Below, piece by piece: positions 27,401 to 38,647 of a stretch of DNA of 64,000 nucleotides. The DNA comes from Rallus limicola (Eukaryota; Chordata; Aves; Gruiformes; Rallidae), in contig JAKCOZ010000005.1 in the NCBI GenBank assembly GCA_022605955.1, forward strand, positions 28,222,450 through 28,286,449, written 5' to 3'. Numbering within the stretch: the stretch's first letter is position 1; the number at the start of each line of letters is the position of its first letter. The notes beneath the pieces are model-generated. The model ran no database searches. It was not told where the DNA came from and was given only the letters and a program-made list of their open reading frames with translations. The translations under genes were made by a program, and so were the position numbers.

Positions 27401-28419
27401 AAAAATGAAGTTTACTCTCTGAACTAGTTGTTCATAATATGTCTGATGAAGAGAAATGGAAAGAGAACTGATTCTGCAAGTCTTAAACAACTAACCACTT
27501 AATGTGTAATGAGGCTACTTTCTCTCTCCATGAACTGCAGGTAATTACTTTAGCCAAGATATATGATGTTTGTATGTCTCCATGTTTCTAAGTGGCACGA
27601 TGCTCTCAGCCTTTGTATAACTTTTATATGCAAAAATCATGTAGCAGGTTGCAACAATCCCAAGTGCCCTGTTTTTTGCATGATTTTTCTCTACCTGGAA
27701 AGGTGGGCATCAATGAAGTTTAAGAAGGCTTTTTCTTGTTCCTTTAAAAAGTAAGAGGAAAAATTTTGCAGAATTTGTGAATAAATGGGGATTGGCTGAA
27801 CAGTAAGAATTCATAATGAAAATAACTTGTTAAGCTGTTTTCATAGCACCATTTATACAAAGAACAAAATACCCTCTTTTCTAAATAATCAGTGCTCTAA
27901 TTTTTGGGATGTATGTAAATGAAAAACTACCTATTTTTCTGCATAAATGGAAGAGAGAAATTTAAACTAATGTGAAGAGATAAAAATAGAACTTATTCTT
28001 GTAACTTCTGAAGCCATGATTTTTCCATATTATAATTCTTCATTGTCAAATCAGTAAATTAGCTGACACTAATCATCCCCAAATCATCAATGCTGTTAGC
28101 GCATGTGTAGCACTCACTAAAGTGGGACAGCACTTATTTTGGGAAGAGTTGGGCACCTTCTTTCCCATCAGCTTCCCCAAAAACACCAGAATAAAGAACA
28201 TCTCTAAAATGCCTGTAATAGCAATCAGTATTCCCATCAAGATTTCAGCACATCTGAATAAACCGAAGTGCATAAACAGTAGTCTGCATAACAGTCAGCT
28301 TCTAGCTATGAGGAGCTTCAGTTACCACATTCCTCTCCTTCCAGAAGGCATGAGGATACAACACATTTGTGGCAGAGTAATGTGAGCATTCTCTCCCTCT
28401 GCATTGCACAGATGCTGAC
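24450..28419. other. Non-coding stretch, no secure gene
   Basis: A pyrimidine-rich plus strand marks 25,400-25,800. A serine-rich open frame at 25,945-26,208 ends just before an AATAAA (near 26,220) and is listed as a finding. A (TTTA)n run is at 26,624-26,640. Otherwise nothing was recognised. Confidence 0.5.
26624..26640. repeat. (TTTA)n microsatellite
   Basis: About four TTTA units. Confidence 0.8.
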
Positions 28420-28835
28420 TCCATCATCACTCACACAGGAGTACATGCAGCTGGGAAAAATCAAGCCTGGACATTTCAGTCCTTGGAGATTGACTGTAAT
28501 CTCCATTCTCCATTCCCTTGCACCACTCAGGGTGGAGGGAGAGGAATCAGGAGTAAAGTTAAGCCTGGGAAGAAGGGAGGGGTGGAGGGAATGGTGTTTT
28601 CTAAGATTTAATTTTATCTTATTTCTCATTACCCATTATTGGTTGGCAATAAACAATAAAATTAATTGTTGAATCTGTGTTGCCTGTGACATTAACTGGT
28701 GAATTATCTCTCCCTATCCTTGTCTCAACCCACGAACCTTTTGTTATAATTTCTTTCTTCCATGCAGTTGAGGAGAGGGAGTGATAGAGTGGCTTTGGTA
28801 GTCACCTGGTGTCTAGCCATGGTCAACCCACCACA
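28420..28835 (+). mobile_element. Avian ERV LTR, second type, left end uncertain
   Basis: The 3' half matches an avian LTR type I know. It has a G-rich GAAGAAGGGAGGGGTGGAGG block, a TTTTATCTTATTTCTCATT string, two AATAAA hexamers (28,648-28,653 and 28,655-28,660), TTGCCTGTGACATTAACTGG, and CTTGTCTCAACCCACGAACC. It then runs through GGGAGTGATAGAGTGGCTTT to a terminal GGTCAACCCACCACA ending at 28,835. It shares the CTCAACCCA-type motif with the four ERVL-like LTRs but differs in U3 and in its terminus. The left boundary is a guess because U3 is diverged. No internal coding region was seen on either side. Confidence 0.72.
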
Positions 28836-31800
28836 GAAATGTTCCCCAAAAGCTAGAGGTCCCTCCTTGATACATCTTTCAGGATAAGATTTTTGCATAG
28901 TTTGATCTCCAAAATGTTCATACCATACATCTAACAGCACCTAACTGTTACAGCTTACAGCATCTGACCTTGAAGATCAGCAGGCTTGGTATGGTCCCCT
29001 TCTAGAAACTCCACAAGAACAGAACATTTCATGAAACACATTGAATAACCTGTAAGTGATGTTATCCACGAGATAATAACTGCACCCACATGGAATTAGG
29101 ATAGTTTTGAAGATGCTGGATACTGTATGCTTTGAAATGCAAGACTGAATCTTGGCTAATTGGACAATCTTGATAAATTAGAGAAAACAAGGTGAAAATT
29201 GTGTGTCAAGTGTCCAACAGCTTTTATCATTATTATGGAGTATTTATCAGTCATGAACTGCAGTGAAGTAGATTATACTCTACAGTCTGTTTACCACTTC
29301 ATACTCATGTTTCAAAACAGCTTAAATTCCACCTGGACAGAATTTTTTGCCTTGCATATTTTGTTTGTGTGCATGCATTGGATGTCATCCTGCTTCCTGG
29401 TATCAGCAGCTGCTATCATACTTTTTTAATGAGCTGTCAGAATAAATAATTTTTTTAAAGCACCAACAATTTAAATACCACTACCTAAATGTGTTGATTC
29501 TTCTGTTCTTACAGGTGCTACAGCAACTTAACTTCTATTAAATTATTTCAAAATTTCTATTATGAAAAAAATAGGTAGTGTTAAATAAAAAAGTGCATAT
29601 GATGAGTTTATGTACAGAATTGCCTATTTCTTCATCATGATATGCCAGAAGGTGTTTGTAATTCAAATCAATAACACACCCTCTCCCCTGAGTAATCATG
29701 TCATGTAAGATTACACACCATTATGCACACAGCAATTCATCACACTGAGATACCCATGTCACTCTTTGGCTGCACTTACATGTCAGGGTGACTGGTTACT
29801 TCAGCAGCTCTGGTCCCCAGCCATCCAGAATGTGGAAAACATTGGACTACACAGAAACTCCTTTCCTTCATGAACATTCAAATTTCATTTTAAAAGAAAG
29901 GATGGTGTGCAAGGGCATGGTGTGCATGCAGATACCATTCTTTTATGGAGCCATTTGTCATATCTCTGAGATGCAGGCAGTGATTTGGCTGTGGACACAT
30001 GGAAGAAGACAACTTATGTTATGAATGAACTCAGGTCACACTTTTCTAAACACTCTTGAGCCCCTATCAGGCATCTCAGTGGTGTGTAATGGCTTTGTCT
30101 TCCTGTGCAGGTAATGACTGGGTAATGAATGACCCCTTAGATAACAAGAATTTACCTACAGGCTCCATGGGATTCCTATATTTAGCCATAAAAAATGGCA
30201 GTAAAGGAACATACTGTATTTTCCTTCTGCTCCAGTTAGTGTTAAGTGTTAGAAAAATTAGCAGACATAGACTGCTATATTACTTGCACCAAAATCTTTG
30301 TGGAATGTGACATCTCCATGTGCCTCGTAACTGATGAGACATTTTTTTCCCTATGTACTTTGTTTCTAAATAAAGCAACAACAATTTTGCCCTCCTCCCT
30401 TTTGTCTCTGGTTTCTAATGCTGTGATATTAATAAGGAGTGACATGTTTAAAGCCTTTATTTATACTGGTGGAGAATATTTTTGCAAGATATGTAGTGTA
30501 GTTCTCCAAGCTGAGGACATTTTTATGGTAATTTTATGGCGTAAAGCAAGAGAAGATTTTCCTCACTAAAAATTCATTAGTCAAACTAGTAGATCATTAT
30601 AGTAAATTAAGAGGATACATTATTTTTGTGGACATGTATTTCACACAACTGCCCTCTACTAAAAGTGCTGTGAAGATATCTGCCTGATCTATGCACTATT
30701 TACTTTGGCCAGCCTATAGGATTAGGTTCAGGCTCAAAGTGCGAATAAGAGGAACGGAAATGGTTTTGGTCTGAGAGCAACAGCTGTTATAGCATAATAA
30801 AGAGTTCAGTGCTGCTGACCCAACTTCTTCATCTTGCTGTTCCTCGGGATTCTCTTCAATATGAAGGTCAGTAAATTCCTTAAGTATTAAGTGATTTCCT
30901 GAGGCCTCACACACGCATTAGGGGATGCTGCTTGTTACTGGGGGTGGCACAAGACCATCATGAGTCTTAAGCAGCTGTGTGACAGATTCTTCTCCATTTC
31001 TTTTCTCTGTAAAACAGGTTACTTTTTAGTGCCTCCCTCGCTAGCTTTGACACCAAGTGATTTCTAGCAGGAAGTTTCCAGTGTTTCTGTCCTCCAGTCT
31101 CATCAAATGAGAAGACAAATGGCCGGTCTGGTGCAAGAAAAGGAACAATTTACTGGACAGCAAATCCACTATCTACACAGCTGAGGAGTCTGGTTAGATT
31201 TTCAGTCCTCTATGCTAGAAGAAACAATTACTTTTTGGAGTATAAAGAGGCTGTAAAGCTCTATCCCTTTCTAAACCCTGCTTTAATCTAATCCAATCCT
31301 AAAACCCAGGCTGCAAACTTAGTCATAAACAAATGTTGTCCTAAAGAGTGGTGAGAATAAAACAGGTCCTGCAAATAGGGGGCCTTTTACTTTGCACATT
31401 CTGGAGGCATTCCTCAAGAACACAATTGCACCCTCAGGAACCACCCTTTTGACTACAAATGAAGGCATATGAACTCCATCTCATTAGTAATCATATGCAT
31501 TTAGATCATGTGGAAAAGAGTATTGCCATTCTCCACTGCACAATGGAGATCAGCATTACAAATACTGACACAACTGGTTTCCCTTTCCATATTTAGTTTT
31601 CTTGTATTCTTTTCAGCTTTCCAAAACAGTTTTTGTAAAACTAAACTTGTGCTCATTTTTCCAAATAAACTGATTAAGAATATGTATAACTAATAGTGCA
31701 ATAGCTTCATGCATTTACTAGGATCTGTGCTCATTAATAATCAGAAAGTTCTTTACTAGATCCACTTTGGAAAATACATCAATGTCCTAGTATATTATGC

Positions 31801-32971
31801 CTACAGAATTGTACATACCTACATGAAAGATTACATATGTCTTGGTGCTGATTAGAATCACTAGTAATTTGCTGACTTGCTATCCTGGATTGCTATTTTT
31901 CCTTAAAACCCCCCTGAGATTTCTCAAAGTTGTTTCAAAATATATGGTCTTACAAAGATGCTAAAGGCTGTGGAGCATCAGAGAATTTTTACCACAACTA
32001 TTGAACAACTGGATATTAGAAGTACCTAATGGGTTATTCTGCCTTTCACATTTCCTAGTCCAGTTCTGCAGGACCAGCGGGAATGTCCTGCATGAGCTCA
32101 TTCCTGAATGCATTCCTAATTCTTTAAGATATAAAATTTTCATTTTTAAATTAAATTTTCTTCTGCAGGTTTAAAGTGCAACGTTGGTATGTATGAAGGC
32201 CTGTGACTTTCCTACAAGTTTTTCTTCCCTAGCTGCCATGCTAAATTTGCACAGGAAAAAATTACATTAGAGCACATTTATTGTTGCTGTTGTTTTTCTC
32301 CAAAGGCATTTTTCCTGTCTAAAAATGTCTGACTTACAATGTTTCAGATTACAAAGTGGGTTTTGTTTGGTTTGAGTTTATTTTTTACATTACACATAAG
32401 GATCATTTGGCACGTGTTGTCTGTTTGATTGGCTTGGAAGAAGTGAGTGATGAGTAATTCCATATTTGCTCGTGGTGAATTGCCACATTTTCCAAAATAC
32501 TCTGTGCAAATGTTTTATGACATGCATAGCGCAGTGTAACATTGTTCCTGAAAAAATTATTCAGGTTTTCACAGAATCACAAATCAAATTTTTTGTCTTT
32601 TTTTTTTAGAGTGGAAATCAGATGTACACTTATGACTGAGCAGTCATAAGCCTATTTTTTTCATCCATTCATTTACTTCTGTTTAGTATTTTTCCCACAG
32701 TATCATATTGACAGAAGAAACACATTTTTAAACCTCTTCACTTAAAATAAATTAAAGTCATGCTTACCACAAAATGAATTTGTAAAGTTGGCTGTTTGGA
32801 GCCTTTTCCAAGGTATGAAACCCCACAATGTATTTTCAATTAATTTTGTGGTACTAGAAGTATAATATCTGATAGGGGAACTTGGCGAACATTTGTCACA
32901 GGTTAGGTTCTATATGGCAAACACAATATAATCGGAAGACAATGCTTACCTGATTTACCATTGCCTAACAG
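28836..32971. other. A+T-rich non-coding stretch, no gene seen
   Basis: Open frames reach about 107 codons (30,246-30,569, plus) but have no recognisable domain. No repeat edge or microsatellite of note was found. Confidence 0.55.
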
Positions 32972-33514
32972 CTCACTCCTGCCCTGGTCAGGACCCACCT
33001 GGAGTATTGTGTCCGGTTCTGGGCTCCCTGGTATAAAAAGGACAGGGATCTCCTAGAGAGAGTCCAAAGAAGGGCTATGAAGATGATTAAGGGCCTGGAA
33101 CCTCTCCCCTGTGAGGAAAGGCTGAGTGAGCTGGGTCTGTTCAGCCTTGCAAAAAGAAGACTAAGGGGGGATTTAATTAATGTTTATAAATATCTTAAGC
33201 ATGGAATGCAGGGGGAAATGGCCAGCCCCTTTTCAGTGGTCTGTGGGGACAGGACAAGGGGCAATGGCTGCAAATTAGAACACAGGAAAGTTCCTCACCA
33301 ACATGGGGAAGAACTTTTACACAGTGAGGGTGACAGAGCCCTGGGACAGGCTGTCCAGGGAGGTGGTGGAGTCTCCTTCTCTGGAGATATCCAAGACCCG
33401 TCTGGTTGCCTGTCTTTGCGATATGAGCTAGGGAGCCTGTTTTGGGAGGTGGTTTGGACCCGATGATCTCTTGAGGTCCCTTCCAACGCCTACCATTCTA
33501 TGATTCTATGATTC
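32972..33514 (+). mobile_element. CR1 LINE, 5'-truncated, 3' end of ORF2 plus tail
   Basis: The copy keeps the last part of CR1 ORF2, the reverse-transcriptase polyprotein, and the 3' untranslated tail. One frame reads through [16 protein letters not shown] and then [20 protein letters not shown] (near 33,140-33,195), the conserved CR1 C-terminal signature. Against the copy at 55.4 kb it has one extra A in the AAA at 33,287-33,289. This shifts the frame after HRK, so the C-terminus is broken. The element ends in GGTCCCTTCCAACGCCTACC and then ATTCTATGATTCTATGATTC, the tandem 3' terminus used as the CR1 template end. It is dead: most of ORF2, ORF1 and the promoter are missing. Confidence 0.93.
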
Positions 33515-34449
33515 CTTTTCCTAAATTATAAGGTAAGACTTTCCAAGATGTTATGTGTATTACTTCAGACATGTTTAGAAATTCATTTTTAAGATATGGC
33601 TCTACCCACTGTCTAACACATGAAGAGATTTCATTTGGGTAAGAGAATCATTAGTCACTTCTGAAAATCCTGGCCCTCTCCAGGGTTAGACAGCTGCACA
33701 AGATGCTGGGATGCTATTTCCAGCAAAGCTTGTTGGCGTCTTCTGATGCTGGCGCAAGAAGATTTATCAGTGATTTTAAGGTGTCAGGAATGATCCAGAT
33801 CTAGGTTTTCCACCATGTGGGATATATCAAGAAACAAAGGGGAGAAAATAAGTATGAATGTTTACTGTTTCCTGTTCATAAATAAAAGTTTTCTGAAGAA
33901 AAAAGAAACCAAGCAAGAGGAGTCGTGGGACATTCTTCTTGGGTTTTTTTTGGTACATCTTTAGCATATATGAAGAAGCTTGGGTTTTTTTTTACCAATA
34001 GATTTTGTCATTGGGAAGTTTAGGAATGCAGAGTATTTTGCTCTCCTTTTTTATTTTTATGTAGAGTTAAACAGTATAAAATTGTGTACAGGGAAAATGA
34101 TGAACATTCAGTGGTCAGTTATTACCAAATATCTAATCGGCATTTTATAATAATTCTTAGTAACAACGAAAACCAACACTTGAAGCAGCCTTAATAACTA
34201 CCACTCTTCTCAGCTTTGTCTCCCATTGTTTTGTTACTTGTATTGATGTTTCTCCTGTTACCCTTAAAATTTTCTGGCATGGGGGGACCTGAATTTGTAA
34301 CAGACTGAAGCATGAATTATTTTCAAATTTGATAGTAGAAGAGAGTAATGACAGTTTTGTCTCCTTATGGTAAATAATATTAAAAGCCTTTGTTTAGGCC
34401 CATTATTCTATATGAAAAGTTTAGACAACATTAGTGATAGGAAATAAAA
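33515..34449. other. Non-coding spacer between CR1 copies
   Basis: A+T-rich, no open frame of interest, nothing recognised. Confidence 0.6.
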
Positions 34450-34740
34450 TGAAATTTCAGTGCAGCAAGAGGAACTCAGAAAAGCAACAAAGCTGGTGAA
34501 AGGTCTAGAAAACACGTCTTATGAGGAGAGGCTGAGGAAATTGGGGCTACTGGAGCTGGAAAAAAGGAAGCTGAAGGGAGATCCTATTGCTCTTTATAAA
34601 TACATGAAAGGAGATTGTAGCCAGGTAGGTGTTTGTCTCTTCTTTACATCTTGGATAAGAGGACAATGTTGCACCAGGGAATGTTTAGATTGTCTATTAG
34701 GAAAAAATTTTCCTTTTCAGTGGTAAATGCCAGATATTTA
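34450..34740 (+). mobile_element. Old CR1 LINE fragment from ORF2 C-terminal region
   Basis: A frame from 34,460 shows the CR1 signature in diverged form: KLVKGLENTSYEERLRKLGL followed by LKGDPIALYKYMKGDC. Downstream, similarity fades through LFFTSWIRGQC and GKNFPFQW. The 3' untranslated tail and terminal ATTCTATG repeats are absent, so both ends are truncated. The residue choices differ from the copies at 33.0 and 55.4 kb, which suggests an older CR1 subfamily. Confidence 0.85.
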
Positions 34741-37164
34741 TGTTTGAGGAACATGAAAAGCCAGAAGTGATGGTGGAAGAAAATGGTATTTATGCTTTAT
34801 ATATAAAGCTTCCAATTCATCTGCTAGTTGCCCTTTTAATAACCTCTTTTCACTTCTGCTAAAAATATCTCATAAGACTTTGGTGAAGCCATAATTAAAC
34901 AAATGTCAATGTCCTGTAAAAAACCCACAGTTTTAGGAGTCCTCAACCACGCCATAGAAATACCAAAAGAACATGAAAAATCTACTGTATTTCTGGAAAA
35001 AAAACTGTATCCTAATAATTTGCTGGCCAGAGATTTTAAATCTTCTCCTGTAAATGTTAACCCCACAACTGACAAATGTCAGTGGAAAATCTTTCATGCC
35101 TTTCACTCAAAAATATTTTTTCTGCTAGTAACTGGTACATTAAAAACAAAGTGACACATTGGAGATTAATTTTATTTGAAATTATGCAATTTTATGTGTA
35201 ATGTTCAGATATCTGAAAGCCGATAGAAGAATCCTTTAATAGCAGGTTGAAGTAGAATAATCAGTAGAATGTAGGAAAGGCAGAGGGAAGAGGATCAAGT
35301 CAGAGCCCTATCTTCATTCAAACCTCTGCAGGGGTGGAAAACAGTCCAGAATACAGACCTTGAATTTCAATAACTGGTGCTATGCCACGGCAGCCAAAGA
35401 ATACACTTATGCTTGCTTGGGATTTTGACCAAAGTAATGCAATTCAGCCCTCTATGCATTTGATCGTATTTATGTTTAATCAACTGTAGCATTTTCCTAA
35501 AAGTACTTATGGAAGAATTTTCACAGCACAATGAGAAAGTAAAGCATTTTAAAGATTTGGTACAGATTCACACAGTTGATTTTTTGACCAATTGTAACAG
35601 TGAATTCATATGCAATTATCCTTTCCCGTAAAGCAATCATTTATCACATGAGTTGAGAAACTTACTATAACCTTGGGTTTTGATAGCAATGTCTGAGTAA
35701 TCGTCAAGATAACTGTGCATGGGCAAATATTGTAAGAACAGAATAATCAGGAGTAGGATATCTCTTTCATTTATTTAATCTCTCAGAACAAATGCTCAGA
35801 ACTCAAATATTTAATCTGTATCTATATTTATTTATTGACATTTTAACACTGCAGTCAAGTCTTTGATATGCACAGATATATACATTAACTTAGTCAACTG
35901 CAGGGCTGTCCTTTTGTGATGGTGATGCTGGAGACTTATTACATCCATGTGGCGGGCAATACATGGAAGATACATTCCTTTCCTTCTCCCCAGGTGCTGC
36001 CAGCGAGCCCTGCCCTTGCCTGGACTACCAGCAAGCATCACAGGGGCTGATTCATTTTCTCCAAGGGAAGCAAAGCAGCATGGTGGAAACACAGAGCTGC
36101 CCTTCCAGAGCCACTCACTTGCTTTGATGTTAGTCAACCATTAAGAAGCTTAATCTGCTAAGTTCTATCCTTGCTAAACCCAGTTTCATCCTTTTTTCCA
36201 GTCTGCAGTTTTCCTTCAAAAATCTATTTACAACAGAAGCCTTGCAAGCAATGGAGGCTAGGCCTAATGCTGTCTAAATTGCTTTACGCTTGGCAGCATT
36301 TGTCAGTCATTCCCTCATCTCCTCCCAACCTTTATATTTTACATTATTTTGTGGTAATATTCAGAATGTCAGTGCAGACACTTTGTATTTTCAAGTTTCC
36401 ACATCATACCTGGCCCTGTGGCTGGTATTCACTAATCTGCAAACGCTCTAGTTCCAAAACACATGCCAGATCTTAGGCTCTGGGCTACTGAAGCCTAAAC
36501 CTGTCATGAACATGACGTATATAGCTACCAGAGGCAGCAGGTTCTGAATATTCAGTAATGCTAGAACAGTATGCTGCATGGGCTATGTGCTGCGAACATT
36601 ATTTATAGTTCACTTGTGAGTCAATTGTTTGCAGCATTTGCTGGAGGTAAGTAGGGTTTTCAACCTTTAAAAATAGATGTTAACAATAGGCATGAATCTT
36701 ATCTTACATGCATACATATGTGAGCCCCTACTACAGAGCTACAGCTAGCCATCTGAACAGAAGAAAATAGCTGCATCAGCATAGCATTGATGAGCTGATT
36801 AGGCCTCTTTCAGACATAGGATTGTACACAAAGTTGGCCTGCTCTTCAGTTGTGCCATTTCATCACACAGCACTGAATGCATATCTGCCAGGCTATGGGT
36901 AACTGGCTCATGGTTACTCACCATCAAGCCCCACTCTCCAGCAATCCCACCATATACAACATGGCACCAAAGTCAGGTGTATCGCAGTGGTTAAAATGTG
37001 GTGGAATGGGAAAGGTTATCTTTGCTTTTGTACAGCCTGCTGCACTGGTGTTTGAGAAAATACGTCAGAGGGTTTTGCCTCCTCATCTCATCTGGACTTC
37101 TGAAACATTGACAAAGTGTCAGAATAGGGCTTCAAATCAGATTCATAAATAAAAAATAAGTATT
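34741..37164. other. Non-coding stretch, no gene seen
   Basis: A stretch of average GC at 35,930-36,130 has open frames on both strands (65 and about 100 codons), which is a usual chance pattern. Nothing else was recognised. Confidence 0.55.
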
Positions 37165-37182
37165 TATATATATATATATATA
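37165..37182. repeat. (TA)n microsatellite
   Basis: About eight TA units a few bases before a CR1 tail. Confidence 0.85.
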
Positions 37183-37206
37183 CATTAGAACCAGAGAGAA
37201 TGGTAC

Positions 37207-37427
37207 AAAGTTACGACGGGGGAGGTTTAGGTTGGATATTAAGAAGAGGTTCTTTACTGAGAGAGTGGTCAGGCACTGGAACAAGCTCCGAAGGGAACTG
37301 GTCACAGAACCGAGCTTGGCTGAGTTCAAAAAGCATCTGGATGATGCATTCAGTCACATGCTCTGACTTGTCTGATCAGACTTGATGATCCTTATGGGTC
37401 CCTTCCAACTCAGTATATTCTATGATA
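37207..37427 (+). mobile_element. CR1 LINE 3' tail, severely 5'-truncated
   Basis: Only the last ~220 bp of a CR1 remain. GGGGGAGGTTTAGGTTGGAT begins the recognisable part. It is followed by AAGAAGAGGTTCTTTACTGA, a CACTGGAACAAGCTCC string, and the tail TGATGATCCTTATGGGTCCC and TTCCAACTCAGTATATTCTA. The wording of the tail (CTCAGTATATTCTATGA) belongs to a CR1 subfamily different from the copies at 33.0 and 55.4 kb, which read CAACGCC/CAACCCC before the terminal repeat. Coding capacity is nil. Confidence 0.88.
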
Positions 37428-38547
37428 CATATAATTCTGGAAAGCAGCATTGTTTTCAATATTCTATTAAGCACCTTAAAGTCATTTTCTTGAAATACTT
37501 CTATGCTTTGTAGAGAAGTATAACTTCCATGCCTCAGAGTAGTTCTCAGGATTTCATTCACAGCGAGACCTGCCAGCCCTGAAGCAATTGGGGCACTTTG
37601 CCACTTTGTTCTTGTTTGTCAACTCTGGCCAGGTAATGAACAGTTATCTTTTCATAGTTTAATTTAACGTAAAACTTAAAAAAATATGCTTTGATAGTGT
37701 ATGAGGCTTACATTACAAAAAGGCTATCAGAAAGAATTCCTAAGGGGAGTCTAAATTAGGCATGACCTCTAGAAATACTTGCTAGCCACATAACACATCC
37801 CAGATTACTTATCGGTTTCTGTGGGACATTTCGTGTTCATAAGATATTTTTAAGGCTTATTTCTACACAAGGACACATTTTTGGATGAAGATAGAAATGT
37901 CTAAACTGGTTCATTTTGTCACACTAAGTTATCATCACAAAAGGACTTTAGGGAGAATAGATTCCAAATAACACAGTCTAGGTTTGGGCTAAAATCAGCA
38001 TGCTCCTAATCAAAATCTCCAAACTGAGACTAATTAGACATGAACGGGACCATCCTTGTTTTTTGCAGACCCAGAGTATGAAAAAAACATACCAGTTTTA
38101 GTTTTACCTTACTGGACATCATACAGATTAAATGACTGAAAATATTCTTACAAGATTTCTGAGTGGGGGTGGGGTTAAGAGGTATCTTAATTTTTGCCTT
38201 CTAATTGTTGCAACAGAAACTGAAATTATTTGTTTCAGCAACCATTCTCTCCCCAAGTCCTCTTACTTCAGGAGAAGACTGGAATGCTGTAAGTGTCAGT
38301 ACAGATAACACCTTCACATGTATGCTGCTCGCTGACCTCAAACTACATGAATAAAAGGCCAAGAGAAACCATGGAGGAATAAGATGCAGTGTTTTAGTAA
38401 GGAATACATGTTTTATATTATTTGGCATTGTGCCACTATTCAGAATTAAGGCATGGATTATCGTGGATTTGTTTTCTTTCAGGAATTAGGGCTGGCCCTG
38501 TCTTAGCTTCAGTACTGCAGAGGTATTAACTGCAGTGCATTTCTGTC

Positions 38548-38647
38548 TTACAGCTTCATCCCATTTAGCCATTGTGACTTTGGAGTGACTTCCAAAGCAA
38601 TCCAATCAGAATGAGTTGGCAGATTAATGTTAACTTTCATGTCAGGA
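38548..38647 (-). other. Possible terminal coding exon, unidentified
   Basis: Reading the minus strand, a pyrimidine-rich run ending CATTGCCTTCAG (AG at 38,649-38,648) is a good splice acceptor. From 38,647 a 100-bp open segment runs to a TAA at 38,550-38,548. It encodes a short tail that includes INLPTHSDWIALEVTP and ends GMKL. The first base would complete a codon begun in the previous exon. The tail matches no protein I recognise. A stretch of 32 codons is far too short to prove coding by itself. It is listed because it lies downstream, on the same strand, of the better candidate at 42,165-41,841. Confidence 0.15.

Noticed and set aside
33077..33466. Open frame of 129 codons on the plus strand
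   Set aside because: It is the CR1 ORF2 C-terminal region with a frameshift, not a host gene.
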